Shown here in pieces: positions 48,336-57,856 of a stretch of 64,000 bases of DNA (position 1 is the first letter of the stretch; each line of letters opens with the position of its first letter). This DNA is from CG2-30-58-95 sp964618215. GTDB taxonomy: Bacteria > Chloroflexota > Anaerolineae > Anaerolineales > Villigracilaceae. Location: NCBI GenBank assembly GCA_964618215.1, contig CAZTZE010000020.1, positions 1-64,000 of the forward strand. The letters run 5' to 3'. The notes under the pieces are model-generated. The model was not told the DNA's origin. It saw only the letters and a list, made by a program, of their open reading frames with translations, and did not search any database. Position numbers and translations under genes: made by a program.

Positions 48336-49808
48336 TTATCCCATCTTCTCCAGCATCTCGATTGCTTCCCTCACCCTCTCCAGCACCTTCTCCTTCCCCA
48401 CAATTTCCATACTCTCGAACAACGGCGGGCTGACGGTTTGTCCGGTAATGGCTACGCGCAGGATGCCAAATATCTGCCCGGCGCTCAAGCCAAGCTCCTC
48501 CACCAGCGCGCGCAGCGGCGGCTCGACAGCCTCCGGCGTTATCTCCACCAGCCCTTCCAGAACTTGCAGACACTTGCGTAAAACTGAGGCCGACTCGGCC
48601 GGCGTCATCTTCTTGCCGACCAGTTCTTCCGGTTTGGGTGAAACATTTTCCCTGAAGAAGAATTCGGCCCATTGCGGGGCTTCATCCAGCGTGACCAGTC
48701 GCTCGCGGATGAGCGGGACAATTTTCAGCAGCGTGGCGTCATCAGCAGACTTGAAATAAGGTTTGATACGCCGCGCCACTTCTTTCGTCGCCAGCAACCG
48801 GATGTGCGTCCCGCTGAAATGGTCGAGTTTGCTAAAGTTTATCGCGGCTGGCGCGGGGTTCAGGTGCTGGATGTCGAAGCGTTCGACCATCTGCTCGAGC
48901 GTCATCACGTCATCTTCCGAAACGCCCCAGCCCATCAGCGCGATCCAGTTCAGCACGCCCTCGGGGACATAGCCAAGTTCCTTCAAATCGCCGACGTAAA
49001 TCGAGTAGCCGCTATCCATTGCAATGGCCGTATCGCGCTTGCTCATTTTGCCTTTGCCGGAAGGTTTGAGGAAGACTGAGAGGTGAATCCAGACCGGCTC
49101 CTGCCAGCCAAAAGCACGCACGATGAGCGCATGAAGCGGGAAAGTGGAAAGCCACTCCGCCCCGCGAATGACGTGGCTGATGCCCATCAGATGGTCGTCC
49201 ACCATCGCGGCGAGGTGATAGGTGGGCAGGCCATCCGATTTGAGCAGCACGTAATCATCTATCATTTCATTCGGGACGGCAATGGGGCCGCGCAGCAAAT
49301 CCACTGCGCTTGTCGCGCCGGCGCGCGGCGACATGAAGCGGATGACATGCCGCTCGCCATTTGCCGCGCGGCGGCGGACCTCATCCGGGTCGAGATTCCG
49401 GCAGAAACCGTCGTAACCGCTATTCAATTTTTGTTTCTGGCGTTCCTGGCGGACTTTCTCCAGCCTGTCTGCCGCGCAAAAACACGGATAGGCCGCGCCC
49501 TTCCCGACCAGTTCCCAAGCGTGCGAGTGATAAATCTCGCGCCGCTCCGACTGACGGTACGGGCCGCACGGGCCGCCGATATCCGGACCTTCATCATATT
49601 CGATGCCCATCCAGCGCAGGCCATCCACCAATTCCCGCTCCGAGCCGGGGACGGTGCGTTTGGTATCCGTATCCTCGATGCGCAGGATGAAAGTCCCGCC
49701 GGTGCGCCGCGCCAGCAGGTAATCGTAGAGCGCGGTGCGGGCGCTGCCGAGGTGCATGCGGCCGGTTGGAGAAGGGGCGAAACGCACACGGACAGGTTTA
49801 GAAATCAA
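48336..49808 (-). CDS. gltX: glutamyl-tRNA synthetase
   Basis: A 490-aa class I synthetase charging tRNA-Glu. The HIGH motif is APSPTGRMHLGSARTALYD, the next motif is LRIEDTDTKR and the KMSKS motif is GKMSKRDTAIA. It is last in the direction of the mreB-to-rodA operon (42 nt after rodA) and may be co-transcribed. Confidence 0.95.
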   Translation of the reverse strand: MISKPVRVRFAPSPTGRMHLGSARTALYDYLLARRTGGTFILRIEDTDTKRTVPGSERELVDGLRWMGIEYDEGPDIGGPCGPYRQSERREIYHSHAWELVGKGAAYPCFCAADRLEKVRQERQKQKLNSGYDGFCRNLDPDEVRRRAANGERHVIRFMSPRAGATSAVDLLRGPIAVPNEMIDDYVLLKSDGLPTYHLAAMVDDHLMGISHVIRGAEWLSTFPLHALIVRAFGWQEPVWIHLSVFLKPSGKGKMSKRDTAIAMDSGYSIYVGDLKELGYVPEGVLNWIALMGWGVSEDDVMTLEQMVERFDIQHLNPAPAAINFSKLDHFSGTHIRLLATKEVARRIKPYFKSADDATLLKIVPLIRERLVTLDEAPQWAEFFFRENVSPKPEELVGKKMTPAESASVLRKCLQVLEGLVEITPEAVEPPLRALVEELGLSAGQIFGILRVAITGQTVSPPLFESMEIVGKEKVLERVREAIEMLEKMG

Positions 49809-49850
49809 GAAAAGCCTCCGATAAAGCGTGATGAGTGATGCGCAGTACGT

Positions 49851-50951
49851 TCAGAATTCCAGCGGCTTGTGGCGCACGACCACGCTCTCCACCAGACCAA
49901 TTCCCAACATCAGAGAAAGCAACCCGCTGCCGCCATAACTGATGAACGGGAGGGGTAAACCCGTGACAGGGATTAGATTCAGGTTGACGGCAATGTTCAC
50001 CGAGGCTTGAAAGAAGATCAAGATCGCAACGCCGTAAGCCAGCATCGAACCGAAAGTATCCCGCGCCAGTCGTGCGGCGCGCAAACAGCGGTAGATAATA
50101 AAAACCAGCAGCGCGATGGTCAGCACCGCGCCGATCAGGCCAAATTCCTCGCTGATGACCGATAAGATAAAGTCGGTGTGGCGCACCTTCATGAACCGCA
50201 ACTGGGTCTGCGATCCTTGACCATAACCCTCGCCGAACCACCCGCCGGAACCAATCGCGGTCAAGGCTTGCAGCACGTTATAAGTTGCACCGTGACGGGC
50301 GTTTGGATCAGGAAAGAAGAAAGTGAGGACGCGCTCTTGCTGGTAACCCTGGAGGAACGGAAAGCCGATGATCACGGCGCCCAAGCCCGTCGCGATAATC
50401 GCCGCCAAGTGTTTGATCTGCAATCCGTTCACCCAGACCATAGCCGCCCAGATGACCATGATAACGATGGTCGTACTCAGGTTGGGTTGTAAGAGGATCC
50501 AGATCATCAGACCCAAAGCGATAAGCAGGCTCTTGGCGATCCAAAACCAGTCTCGCGGCGCATCTTGACTGCGAGCAAAGTAATCCGCAAGGGCGATGAT
50601 GATCGCCAGCTTGGCAACTTCAGCCGGTTGGATCAATATCGCGCCAACCTCGAACCAACGCGCCGCGCCAAAACGGGCAATGCCCGAAATAAAAAGAATG
50701 ACCAGGAAAAGCATCGTCACGAAATAGAGCACCCGGCTTAGAGACGACCAGTAGCGATAATCCAGGACTGTCGCAATCAGGATGACAAGCAGCCCGAGGC
50801 TGGCATACAGGATCTGCCGGTTGATTTGCGGCAGGAGGCTCTCATTACCGGCGATTGCCGAGCGGATCATGGCAACGCCAAAGGCGCTGGCCAGGATGAC
50901 TGCACCCAGCAGCCAGAAATCGAAATGCCGCCAAAATTCACTACGTGACAT
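49851..50951 (-). CDS. rodA: peptidoglycan polymerase RodA (SEDS)
   Basis: A 366-aa SEDS protein with ten predicted membrane helices. Conserved parts include QPAEVAKLAIIIALADY, GWFGEGYGQGSQTQL and GLPLPFISYGGSGLLS. It polymerises glycan strands for cell elongation with PBP2 (mrdA). It begins 6 nt after minE, so it is co-expressed with the min and mre genes. Confidence 0.93.
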   Translation of the reverse strand: MSRSEFWRHFDFWLLGAVILASAFGVAMIRSAIAGNESLLPQINRQILYASLGLLVILIATVLDYRYWSSLSRVLYFVTMLFLVILFISGIARFGAARWFEVGAILIQPAEVAKLAIIIALADYFARSQDAPRDWFWIAKSLLIALGLMIWILLQPNLSTTIVIMVIWAAMVWVNGLQIKHLAAIIATGLGAVIIGFPFLQGYQQERVLTFFFPDPNARHGATYNVLQALTAIGSGGWFGEGYGQGSQTQLRFMKVRHTDFILSVISEEFGLIGAVLTIALLVFIIYRCLRAARLARDTFGSMLAYGVAILIFFQASVNIAVNLNLIPVTGLPLPFISYGGSGLLSLMLGIGLVESVVVRHKPLEF

Positions 50952-50957
50952 GATAGT

Positions 50958-51221
50958 CTATCGTAAACGCCGGCGGGTTGCGCTGCGCAGGGGGATATCC
51001 GCCACCAGGCGCTGAGAACGCCCATCCTGGGCTACGCTGATGTTCACCGCCGCGGAATCAATATCCACATGGCGCGAGATGGTCTCGATCAAGTCGTCCT
51101 TGAGCGCTTCCAACTGCGCCGGCGTCAGGTCGGTGCGATCGTGGATCAGGACAAGCTGCAGGCGCTCCTTGGCGCTGCTGGCGCTTTTTTTCCGTCCAAA
51201 CATACGGTCAACTATGTTCAT
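50958..51221 (-). CDS. minE: cell division topological factor MinE
   Basis: An 87-aa MinE: an N-terminal membrane-targeting segment (MNIVDRMFGRKK), the MinD-interacting KERLQLVLIHDRTDLT, and a C-terminal dimer domain. The ATG at 51221 follows ggaggaa. It overlaps almost directly with minD: only one base lies between the stop and this start. Confidence 0.93.
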   Translation of the reverse strand: MNIVDRMFGRKKSASSAKERLQLVLIHDRTDLTPAQLEALKDDLIETISRHVDIDSAAVNISVAQDGRSQRLVADIPLRSATRRRLR

Positions 51222-51222
51222 C

Positions 51223-52008
51223 TCATTTCCTCCCCAGAAGGCGCTGCCATAATCCCTGGGAATCGAAGTCAAGGAGGGGCACCTCCTCGCCCATCAAGCG
51301 ACTGGCGATATTTTGAAAGGCCAGCCCGGCTTTGCTCTTTGCATTCATCGCCAGCGGTGTACCCTTATTTGAAGCCACGATAACATTTTCATCTTCCGGG
51401 ACAATCCCAAGCAACTTGATCGCCAGCAGGTCGAGTACATCCTCCACTGAGATCATATTGCCGCGCTTTACCATGGCTGAATTCAAGCGGTTAAGGATGA
51501 GTTCTGGCGGGCCTTTTTCCTCCGCCTCCACCAAGCCGATCACCCGATCGGCATCCCTCACCGCCGATATCTCGGGATTGGTAATCACGATGATTTTGTC
51601 TGCCCCGGCGATAGCATTGTGAAAACCACGTTCAATGCCAGCCGGGGAATCGATTAGCACCCAGTCACACTCCGGGCGCAGCTCGTTGCAGATACGAACC
51701 ATATCGCTCGGCGAGACGGCGCTTTTATCACGGGTCTGCGCGGCCGGGATCAAATACAGTTCGGGGAGGCGTTTATCGCGGATCATTGCCTGACGCAAGC
51801 GGCAACGTCCCTCGACCACATCCACCAGATCGTAAACGATGCGGTTTTCCAGACCCATCACCACGTCCAGGTTACGCAGGCCAATGTCGCCGTCCACGCA
51901 AACTACCTTTTGCCCTTTAGCGGCCAGCGCCACGCCAATATTGGCGACGGCCGTCGTCTTGCCGACACCGCCCTTTCCAGAAGCTATCGTCAGCACCTTT
52001 GCTGTCAT
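51223..52008 (-). CDS. minD: septum site-determining ATPase MinD
   Basis: A 261-aa MinD: deviant Walker A SGKGGVGKTTAVAN, CVDGDIGLRNLDVVMG, LIDSPAGIERGF, and a C-terminal amphipathic helix (SQGLWQRLLGRK) for membrane binding. It recruits MinC and oscillates with MinE to place the septum. Confidence 0.96.
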   Translation of the reverse strand: MTAKVLTIASGKGGVGKTTAVANIGVALAAKGQKVVCVDGDIGLRNLDVVMGLENRIVYDLVDVVEGRCRLRQAMIRDKRLPELYLIPAAQTRDKSAVSPSDMVRICNELRPECDWVLIDSPAGIERGFHNAIAGADKIIVITNPEISAVRDADRVIGLVEAEEKGPPELILNRLNSAMVKRGNMISVEDVLDLLAIKLLGIVPEDENVIVASNKGTPLAMNAKSKAGLAFQNIASRLMGEEVPLLDFDSQGLWQRLLGRK

Positions 52009-52027
52009 CTCTTCATCCTATTTTTCT

Positions 52028-52717
52028 TTATGCCTGCCAGGGTTCAGCGACGAGAATTCCACCCTTCAGACGGGCAATCTCTGGTTGAACCTTACCTTTT
52101 CGTTTTGGTGATACCGCGATCTCACCGGCTATACGCAGTTGAGTTGGCGTGAGTTCCAATGCACATATCACTGCATTCAGATCACCCTGCGCGCCAGCGT
52201 GGACGACGCCCCGCAGCCGCCCCCAGACGACGATACTGCCGCTCGCCACGATTTCCGCGCCCGGGTTGACATCCCCCATCACGGTCACATGACCGGGAAA
52301 TTCGACCAGTGTGCCGGAACGGAGCGTACGTGGCAGCCAGAGAGCGATTGCGTCCATAACTGCCGTTAGGCCTTCGGCATCCGGAGCATGCTGGACCTGG
52401 CTTGGTCGCGGTTTCGAGATGCGGGTCGCCAGTCCGAGGTTTTGCGCGGTTTGCTCAGTGGCCGAGGAGCTGCTCAAGACCGCCCAAAGGAAGATACCGC
52501 GCTCAGAAAGCATTTCACGCAGCGCAACCAATTCGGCGACATGTAAAACCTGCCCGCCCACATCCAACACCAAACGCGCGCCTTTGAAGAAAGCGCGCCG
52601 TTCGTCTATGGCATTGATCAGCTCGACCTGCAGATTTGCCCAGGCTGCATCGCCCAGCTTGACCAGCAAGCCATCCCGAATGCCTTTGATATCTATCAGC
52701 GAAGGTACCGTGCTCAT
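52028..52717 (-). CDS. minC: septum site-determining protein MinC
   Basis: A 229-aa MinC. The C-terminal beta-helix (LRSGTLVEFPGHVTVMGDVN, then SGSIVVWGRLRGVVHAGAQG) is typical; the N-terminal FtsZ-inhibiting domain is less conserved. It is 19 nt ahead of minD. Confidence 0.93.
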   Translation of the reverse strand: MSTVPSLIDIKGIRDGLLVKLGDAAWANLQVELINAIDERRAFFKGARLVLDVGGQVLHVAELVALREMLSERGIFLWAVLSSSSATEQTAQNLGLATRISKPRPSQVQHAPDAEGLTAVMDAIALWLPRTLRSGTLVEFPGHVTVMGDVNPGAEIVASGSIVVWGRLRGVVHAGAQGDLNAVICALELTPTQLRIAGEIAVSPKRKGKVQPEIARLKGGILVAEPWQA

Positions 52718-52785
52718 ATATGGCCGTGATTATACATCTTCACTGCCCACTCCGGCAAATCGCATTCCGCATTTTCAAGTCAGCC

Positions 52786-54945
52786 TCAAGGCTGCTGTCC
52801 CCCGCTGAGGCCCTGAGCGATATTAATGGCTTTGATCTCGAAGTAGGCATCCATAACCAATTTGATGATCGGAGCGGCCACGCTGGCGCCCTCACCACCG
52901 TTATAGGCAAAAGCGACGATGACGATTTCTGGATCATCATAGGGCGCGTAAGCCACCGTCCACGAATGTACCGGCCACAAACCGAACTTGCAGCGGTTCT
53001 GCGCCAGGGCCACATCGTCGCAATACTCGGCTGAACCTGTCTTACCCGCCACGGCAATTGGGTAGTTCAGGAAGGAAGTATCCCGGTGGAGCGTGCCGCG
53101 CGCGTCTGTGACTGCCAGGCGCATCCCTTCCTGGATTTTGCTGACCACCCAGGGTTGGACCGTCTTCATCAGGCCGGTCTCGCTACAATAACCACCCTCG
53201 CAGCGGTAATCCTTTATGATCGGATCGGTGGTAATATCCCAGCGCGCGTGGGGCTGGAAAGGAGACATCTGCCAACTGCCTGAAACTGGTGAAGAATAAA
53301 AATTGATCTGTTCATCACGCCACATCGGCAGTATGTTGCCATCCCCGTCAAGAATGGCTTTGATAATCGTCGGCTGCATCAGCTTGCCGTTATTGGCAAT
53401 GGTGGCGGCCGACATCAAGACCTGGATCGGCGTGGAGGCGACATACCCCTGCCCCACGCTGGCAATATAGGTATCACCGGTCGACCAGTTCTCGCCTTTG
53501 TTGATGCGCTTCCAGGTCGGGTCGGGGATCAGGCCGGAGGCTTCACCAAACAATTCCACGCCCGAGGGCTGGTCATAGCCGATGGCACGCGCATATTGTT
53601 TCAGACGTAGAATACCCAACCCCTCCGGGATTTCATCCTTATACCCGCCGCCGAGTTTGTAGAAGCAGACGTTGCTCGAAAAAGCAATGCAATGTAAGAA
53701 ATCTATTTTCCCAAAACCCGCCTCGTTCCAGTCTACATAGTCACGTTCGTTACCGGGGTCAGTAGGAGAAAATTTTTCAACCAGGGTAAGTTTTCCGGGT
53801 GCATCAATGATCTGATCCAAAGTCACCACACCCTCGTTCAGCGCGCCGGTAGCCGTAGATAGTTTGAATGCCGACCCTGGAGGATATGTAGCCGATATCG
53901 CCGTATTCAGCAATGGGTGGCGTGGATCCTGGCTAAGTTGCTGATAGTAATAAGTCGGAATGAAGCGCGCCATACGATTGTTCTCATACGTCGGGTAGGA
54001 GACCATCGCCAGGATCTCGCCGGTCTTCGGGTTCATGGCAATGACCACCCCGCTGGAGATACGAATCTCCCCGTAAACAACGGTATTCCAGTAATCGATC
54101 TCACCCACCAATGCTGCCTGGGCTGCGGCCTGCAGGCGGGTATCAATGGTCAGCATCACGTTGTCGCCCGCAACCGGCGCGACCGGAGGCTGCAGATTGC
54201 CGAGTTCCTTTCCGGCCACATCCACCTCGATGACGCGCTTGCCAGGTGTACCGATCAGGATGCTATCCAGCGAGGCCTCGACGCCGGCGTAGCCGACCTT
54301 GTCGCGGCCCGGCCTGAAGCCCTGGTCGCGATAATCCTGTTCCAGGATGGCCGGTATCGGCCCCAAAAAACCAACCAGATTCGCGGTCAACGAACCGGTC
54401 GTATAATCGCGCACCGGCTCGATCTCAATGCTTACACCCGGCCATTCCATTGCGCGTTCGCGGACGGTTAGAGCGGTTTCCTCGCTGACGTTGCAGGATA
54501 TCTTGACCTGGTCGTAGGGCGCCAGCGATTCACCCAGAGCAACCAGTTGCGTGATACCTGGCCCGGGTGTACAGGGGGAGATCAGTTTGGCTTCTTCCAG
54601 CGTGCCTTGATTGACCGGCACGCCGCTAAGCTGCGAGAGTTCTCGATAAATGCGCTGGATATCGGATTCGTCATCGGGTAGATAGGCCGGGGCAATGACA
54701 ATGTTGTACGAGGCGACATTGCGCGCCAGCACAATACCGTTGCGGTCATAGATAATCCCGCGCGCGGGCGGAAGGCTGACCTGCCGCGTGCGGTTCTTTT
54801 CCGACTGAGCCTTCCAGTCCGCGCCTTGCAAGATTTGCAAATTGAAGAGGCGGCTGAGGAAAACCGCGAACACCAGGCCGATGACAATATAGATCGTCAG
54901 GAAACGCCCGCCCTGGAAGCGTAAAGGGGTTGTCGTCCTGGTCAT
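52786..54945 (-). CDS. mrdA: penicillin-binding protein 2
   Basis: A 719-aa transpeptidase. One N-terminal membrane anchor (FLTIYIVIGLVFAVFLS), the pedestal domain, and a transpeptidase with SxxK (SAFK in PPGSAFKL), SxN (FSSNVCF) and KTG (GKTGSAEY). It crosslinks the wall with RodA. The ATG at 54945 overlaps the mreD stop by 4 nt (ATGA). Confidence 0.94.
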   Translation of the reverse strand: MTRTTTPLRFQGGRFLTIYIVIGLVFAVFLSRLFNLQILQGADWKAQSEKNRTRQVSLPPARGIIYDRNGIVLARNVASYNIVIAPAYLPDDESDIQRIYRELSQLSGVPVNQGTLEEAKLISPCTPGPGITQLVALGESLAPYDQVKISCNVSEETALTVRERAMEWPGVSIEIEPVRDYTTGSLTANLVGFLGPIPAILEQDYRDQGFRPGRDKVGYAGVEASLDSILIGTPGKRVIEVDVAGKELGNLQPPVAPVAGDNVMLTIDTRLQAAAQAALVGEIDYWNTVVYGEIRISSGVVIAMNPKTGEILAMVSYPTYENNRMARFIPTYYYQQLSQDPRHPLLNTAISATYPPGSAFKLSTATGALNEGVVTLDQIIDAPGKLTLVEKFSPTDPGNERDYVDWNEAGFGKIDFLHCIAFSSNVCFYKLGGGYKDEIPEGLGILRLKQYARAIGYDQPSGVELFGEASGLIPDPTWKRINKGENWSTGDTYIASVGQGYVASTPIQVLMSAATIANNGKLMQPTIIKAILDGDGNILPMWRDEQINFYSSPVSGSWQMSPFQPHARWDITTDPIIKDYRCEGGYCSETGLMKTVQPWVVSKIQEGMRLAVTDARGTLHRDTSFLNYPIAVAGKTGSAEYCDDVALAQNRCKFGLWPVHSWTVAYAPYDDPEIVIVAFAYNGGEGASVAAPIIKLVMDAYFEIKAINIAQGLSGGQQP

Positions 54946-55442
54946 GCTTCCACTTCCAGCGGATAGAGCCATCCGGCCAGGTCTTTGAGCAGGGAATAAA
55001 CCGGGATCGCCAGGAATAGATTGAGCAGGATGCTTGGCAGGGTGATCAGGCTCAGAGAATCTCCGAATGGCAAGGGATTACCCGAAAGGCGAAGGGTGAT
55101 AAGTGAGAATAAGTGCATAAACAAGGTGCCGACAAAACTAACTGTAAACATCGCCAAGAGCGGCGCCTGCCAAACGCGTCGCTGTAAGAGGCGCGCAACC
55201 CCGACGACGAGCAAATAACCAGCCAGCGGAACGAACCAGGGCAAGCCGGAGACATAGCCGACCAACGCGCCGGCTGCCAAAGCCCACTGCCAGGCATTTT
55301 TGATACGCCCCTGCAAAGCCCAGGCAGCCAGGATAACCAGGACCAGATCTGCGCTTCCATGTAGAAGATTGATCCGGCTGATCACCGCGCTTTGGAGCAT
55401 CAACGCGATGAGTAAAGTAGGAATTGCAACCAAAGTCGCCAT
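54942..55442 (-). CDS. mreD: rod shape-determining protein MreD
   Basis: A 166-aa membrane protein of the MreD family with about five membrane segments (LVLVILAAWALQGRIKNAW and SLITLPSILLNLFLAIPVYS). It lies between mreC and mrdA with a 3-nt gap and a 4-nt overlap, the classical order. Confidence 0.88.
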   Translation of the reverse strand: MATLVAIPTLLIALMLQSAVISRINLLHGSADLVLVILAAWALQGRIKNAWQWALAAGALVGYVSGLPWFVPLAGYLLVVGVARLLQRRVWQAPLLAMFTVSFVGTLFMHLFSLITLRLSGNPLPFGDSLSLITLPSILLNLFLAIPVYSLLKDLAGWLYPLEVEA

Positions 55443-55445
55443 AGT

Positions 55446-56291
55446 TCAAGGAGCCGGCGTAGGGATGAGAGGCGCAATATCCACCGCTTTAAAGTTCGTG
55501 ATCACCAGGACGAACTGGAGCTGATTGTAATCCACAAGCGGCTGGATGGCGGCCTGCTGGAAAAGCTCGTAATCCAATTTGCGGACGCTGACCACCTGTC
55601 CGACCAGTAGATTGGGAGGATAACCGCCGCCCAAACCAGAGGTCAAAACGACATCGCCGGGTTGAACGGTCACATCCTGGGAGATCATATCCAGTGAAAG
55701 GTCGCCGGTGATGGAACCAACCAACAGTGCCTCGGTCTTTGAATTTTTCAAACTAACGTTGACCGCTGAGGCCGGGTCGGTGATCAATTGGAGGCGGGAC
55801 GCACTGGCAGTAACCGCGTCCACGCGCCCGACCAGGCCCTGGTTCGTGACGACCGGCATGCCCCGGCGAATGCCGTCGTTCGAGCCGATGTTGATAATGA
55901 CATAACGAAGGAATGGGCTGGGGTCGCGCCCGATGACGGTTGCCGCCTTGTAGGTGTTTTCCGGGTTGGCGCGGGCAAAATCCACCAGCGCGGAAAGGAT
56001 TTGCGTCTCTGTCACCTGCTGTTGAAGCTCGATGACCTGGGTCTGCAAACGGGCAACCTCTGCTTCCAATTCGGCATTCCGTTGGCGCATTGTAGCCACA
56101 TCCCTCGGCACGCTGAGGAAGTCAACCACGGCCAGGTAGCGGCTGGAAACCCAGGTTTGCGCCCCGACAACAGATTGGCTAACTGAATTGCTCAATGGGG
56201 AAAAATATCCGCCCAAGGCAAGCGCCAACAGACCGAAAGTCACTACGACGATGACGATCGTTTGCAATGAGCGTGGAAAGGATTGTTTCAT
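55446..56291 (-). CDS. mreC: rod shape-determining protein MreC
   Basis: A 281-aa MreC: one membrane helix (IVIVVVTFGLLALALGGYF), a coiled coil (RQRNAELEAEVARLQTQVIE) and the two beta barrels (GMPVVTNQGLVGRVDAVTA; LTSGLGGGYPPNLLVGQV). The Met at 56291 is used, because 56378 would overlap mreB; its ribosome-binding site is weak. Confidence 0.93.
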   Translation of the reverse strand: MKQSFPRSLQTIVIVVVTFGLLALALGGYFSPLSNSVSQSVVGAQTWVSSRYLAVVDFLSVPRDVATMRQRNAELEAEVARLQTQVIELQQQVTETQILSALVDFARANPENTYKAATVIGRDPSPFLRYVIINIGSNDGIRRGMPVVTNQGLVGRVDAVTASASRLQLITDPASAVNVSLKNSKTEALLVGSITGDLSLDMISQDVTVQPGDVVLTSGLGGGYPPNLLVGQVVSVRKLDYELFQQAAIQPLVDYNQLQFVLVITNFKAVDIAPLIPTPAP

Positions 56292-56343
56292 CTTATTTGA
56301 AGTTGTCTCACGAACACCGCGCCAGGTTGACGCGGTCACGCGC

Positions 56344-57411
56344 TTACGAATGACGCGTGCTACCGCGCTCCAGACCAACCAGATAACGGCTCATGCCTGG
56401 GAAATCCTCGAGCACCATACCCGCGCCGCGCGCGACGCAGGTCAGTGGATCTTCGGCTACCCAAACGCGGAGGTTCAATTCGTCGCTAAGGCGTTCAGCC
56501 AGTCCCAATAGGAGCGAGCCACCGCCCGCCAAACAAATTCCATTATCCATTAAATCAGCCACGATCTCGGGTGGAACTTCATCGAGCGCATCTTTTATCG
56601 TATTCACGATGACTTGCGTTGAAGCCGAGAGCGCCTCGCGCACTTCAACCGAGGATATTTCAATCGATTCGGGCAAGCCGGTAACCAGGTTGCGGCCGCG
56701 CACTTCCGCGGTCTTTTCCACCGGAAGCGGAAAAGCCGAGCCGATATTCCACTTGACCTGTTCGGCGATGCGTTCACCAATGAGCAGGTTGTACTTGTTG
56801 CGGACGAACTGGACAATCTCTTCATCCATCTCATCCCCGGCCACGCGCAAGGACCTGGAGACGATCACCCCTCCCATCGCCATGACCGCCACTTCGGTCG
56901 TGCCGCCGCCGATATCCACGATCATGCTGCCGCGCACTTCCCCAATCGGCAGTCCCGCGCCCAATGCGGCGGCAACCGGTTCTTCGATCAGGAAGGTTTC
57001 GCGCGCCCCAGACGACATAGCAGCGTCATAGACGGCGCGTTTTTCCACTTCGGTCACTCCGCAAGGGATGCCAATCACCACGCGCGGCCGCGGCAAAGGT
57101 ACTACAGTCTGCTCATGCACTTTACCGATAAAATACTCCAGCATGGCTTCGGTGATTTCAAACTCCGAGATCACGCCGTCATGCAAGGGTCGCACGACTA
57201 CTATTGCACCGGAGGTCCTGCCCACCATTTCCCTGGCCTCCAAACCTATCGCCAACGGCTGGCGGGATCGCTTGTCTATCGCGACCCAGGAGGGTTCGTT
57301 GATGACAATTCCTTTCCCGCGAACATTAACGAGGGTATTTGCGGTCCCCAGATCAATGCCGATGTCTAATGAAAAAAGGCCTAGCAGCCAGTTTAAGGGG
57401 TTGAAAGCCAA
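56344..57411 (-). CDS. mreB: rod shape-determining actin MreB
   Basis: A 355-aa bacterial actin. Phosphate-1 motif LDIGIDLGTANTLV, phosphate-2 MIVDIGGGTTEVAV and the adenosine motif CLAGGGSLLLG are seen. The start codon is TTG (57411), with gaggag 7 nt before. It is first in the eight-gene mreB-to-rodA operon, behind a good extended -10 promoter. Confidence 0.96.
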   Translation of the reverse strand: MAFNPLNWLLGLFSLDIGIDLGTANTLVNVRGKGIVINEPSWVAIDKRSRQPLAIGLEAREMVGRTSGAIVVVRPLHDGVISEFEITEAMLEYFIGKVHEQTVVPLPRPRVVIGIPCGVTEVEKRAVYDAAMSSGARETFLIEEPVAAALGAGLPIGEVRGSMIVDIGGGTTEVAVMAMGGVIVSRSLRVAGDEMDEEIVQFVRNKYNLLIGERIAEQVKWNIGSAFPLPVEKTAEVRGRNLVTGLPESIEISSVEVREALSASTQVIVNTIKDALDEVPPEIVADLMDNGICLAGGGSLLLGLAERLSDELNLRVWVAEDPLTCVARGAGMVLEDFPGMSRYLVGLERGSTRHS

Positions 57412-57444
57412 GTGATGCTCCTCGCAAGGGGTTTTACCGGCGAC

Positions 57445-57472
57445 ATTATACCATGAGGCACGGTTTAGTGAA
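57445..57472 (-). promoter_or_regulatory. mreB promoter
   Basis: On the minus strand TTCACT (57467-57472), a 16-nt spacer and TATAAT (57445-57450) with the TGG extension. Confidence 0.7.
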
Positions 57473-57486
57473 TTTCACGACACCCC

Positions 57487-57770
57487 TGTACGGACAAATT
57501 GGCAATTTGTCCTACATTTGCCGCTGAATCACGGCAAATCCCAATGAGCCCGACTCCCAGTAGGGACAAATTGGCAGTTTGTCCTACACATACCGCCGCA
57601 ACACGGCAAATCCCTATGAGCCCGACTCCCAGTAGGAACAAATTGACAATTTGTTCTACATTTGCCGCTGAATCACGGCAAATCCCAATGAGCCCGACTC
57701 CCAGTAGGGACAAATTGACAATTTGTCCTACACATACCGCCGCAACACGGCAATCCCCTGTGAACCCGAC
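57487..57770. repeat. A-B-A-B tandem hairpin array (72-74 bp units)
   Basis: Four units (57487-57560, 57561-57632, 57633-57704, 57705-57770) each contain ggacaaattg-caatttgtcc (or a variant), a smaller tgccg/cggca-type hairpin and agcccgactcccag. Units 1 and 3 carry tttgccgctgaatcacggca and units 2 and 4 carry acataccgccgcaacacggc, so the pattern alternates with a 144-bp period. Paired base changes keep the first stem (ggacaaattg/caatttgtcc against gaacaaattg/caatttgttc). This fills the gap 57481-57856, which has no gene. Confidence 0.92.
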
Positions 57771-57771
57771 G

Positions 57772-57795
57772 GTGCAACATCAGGAGATGTTGCAC
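57772..57795. terminator. 10-bp hairpin after the GAF-SpoIIE gene
   Basis: A gtgcaacatc arm and its exact complement with a 4-nt loop lie 61 nt past the stop of the gene at 57857. There is no T-run, so the terminator role is uncertain. Confidence 0.4.
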
Positions 57796-57856
57796 TCCGT
57801 TTTCATCTGCCGCGAATACCCTTCGGGTACGATGTAGGCTAATGGCGCGAATGAAA

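Noticed and set aside
57487..57770. Possible CRISPR array (72-bp periodic units)
   Set aside because: There are no variable spacers between conserved repeats: the whole unit is conserved and alternates between two versions.
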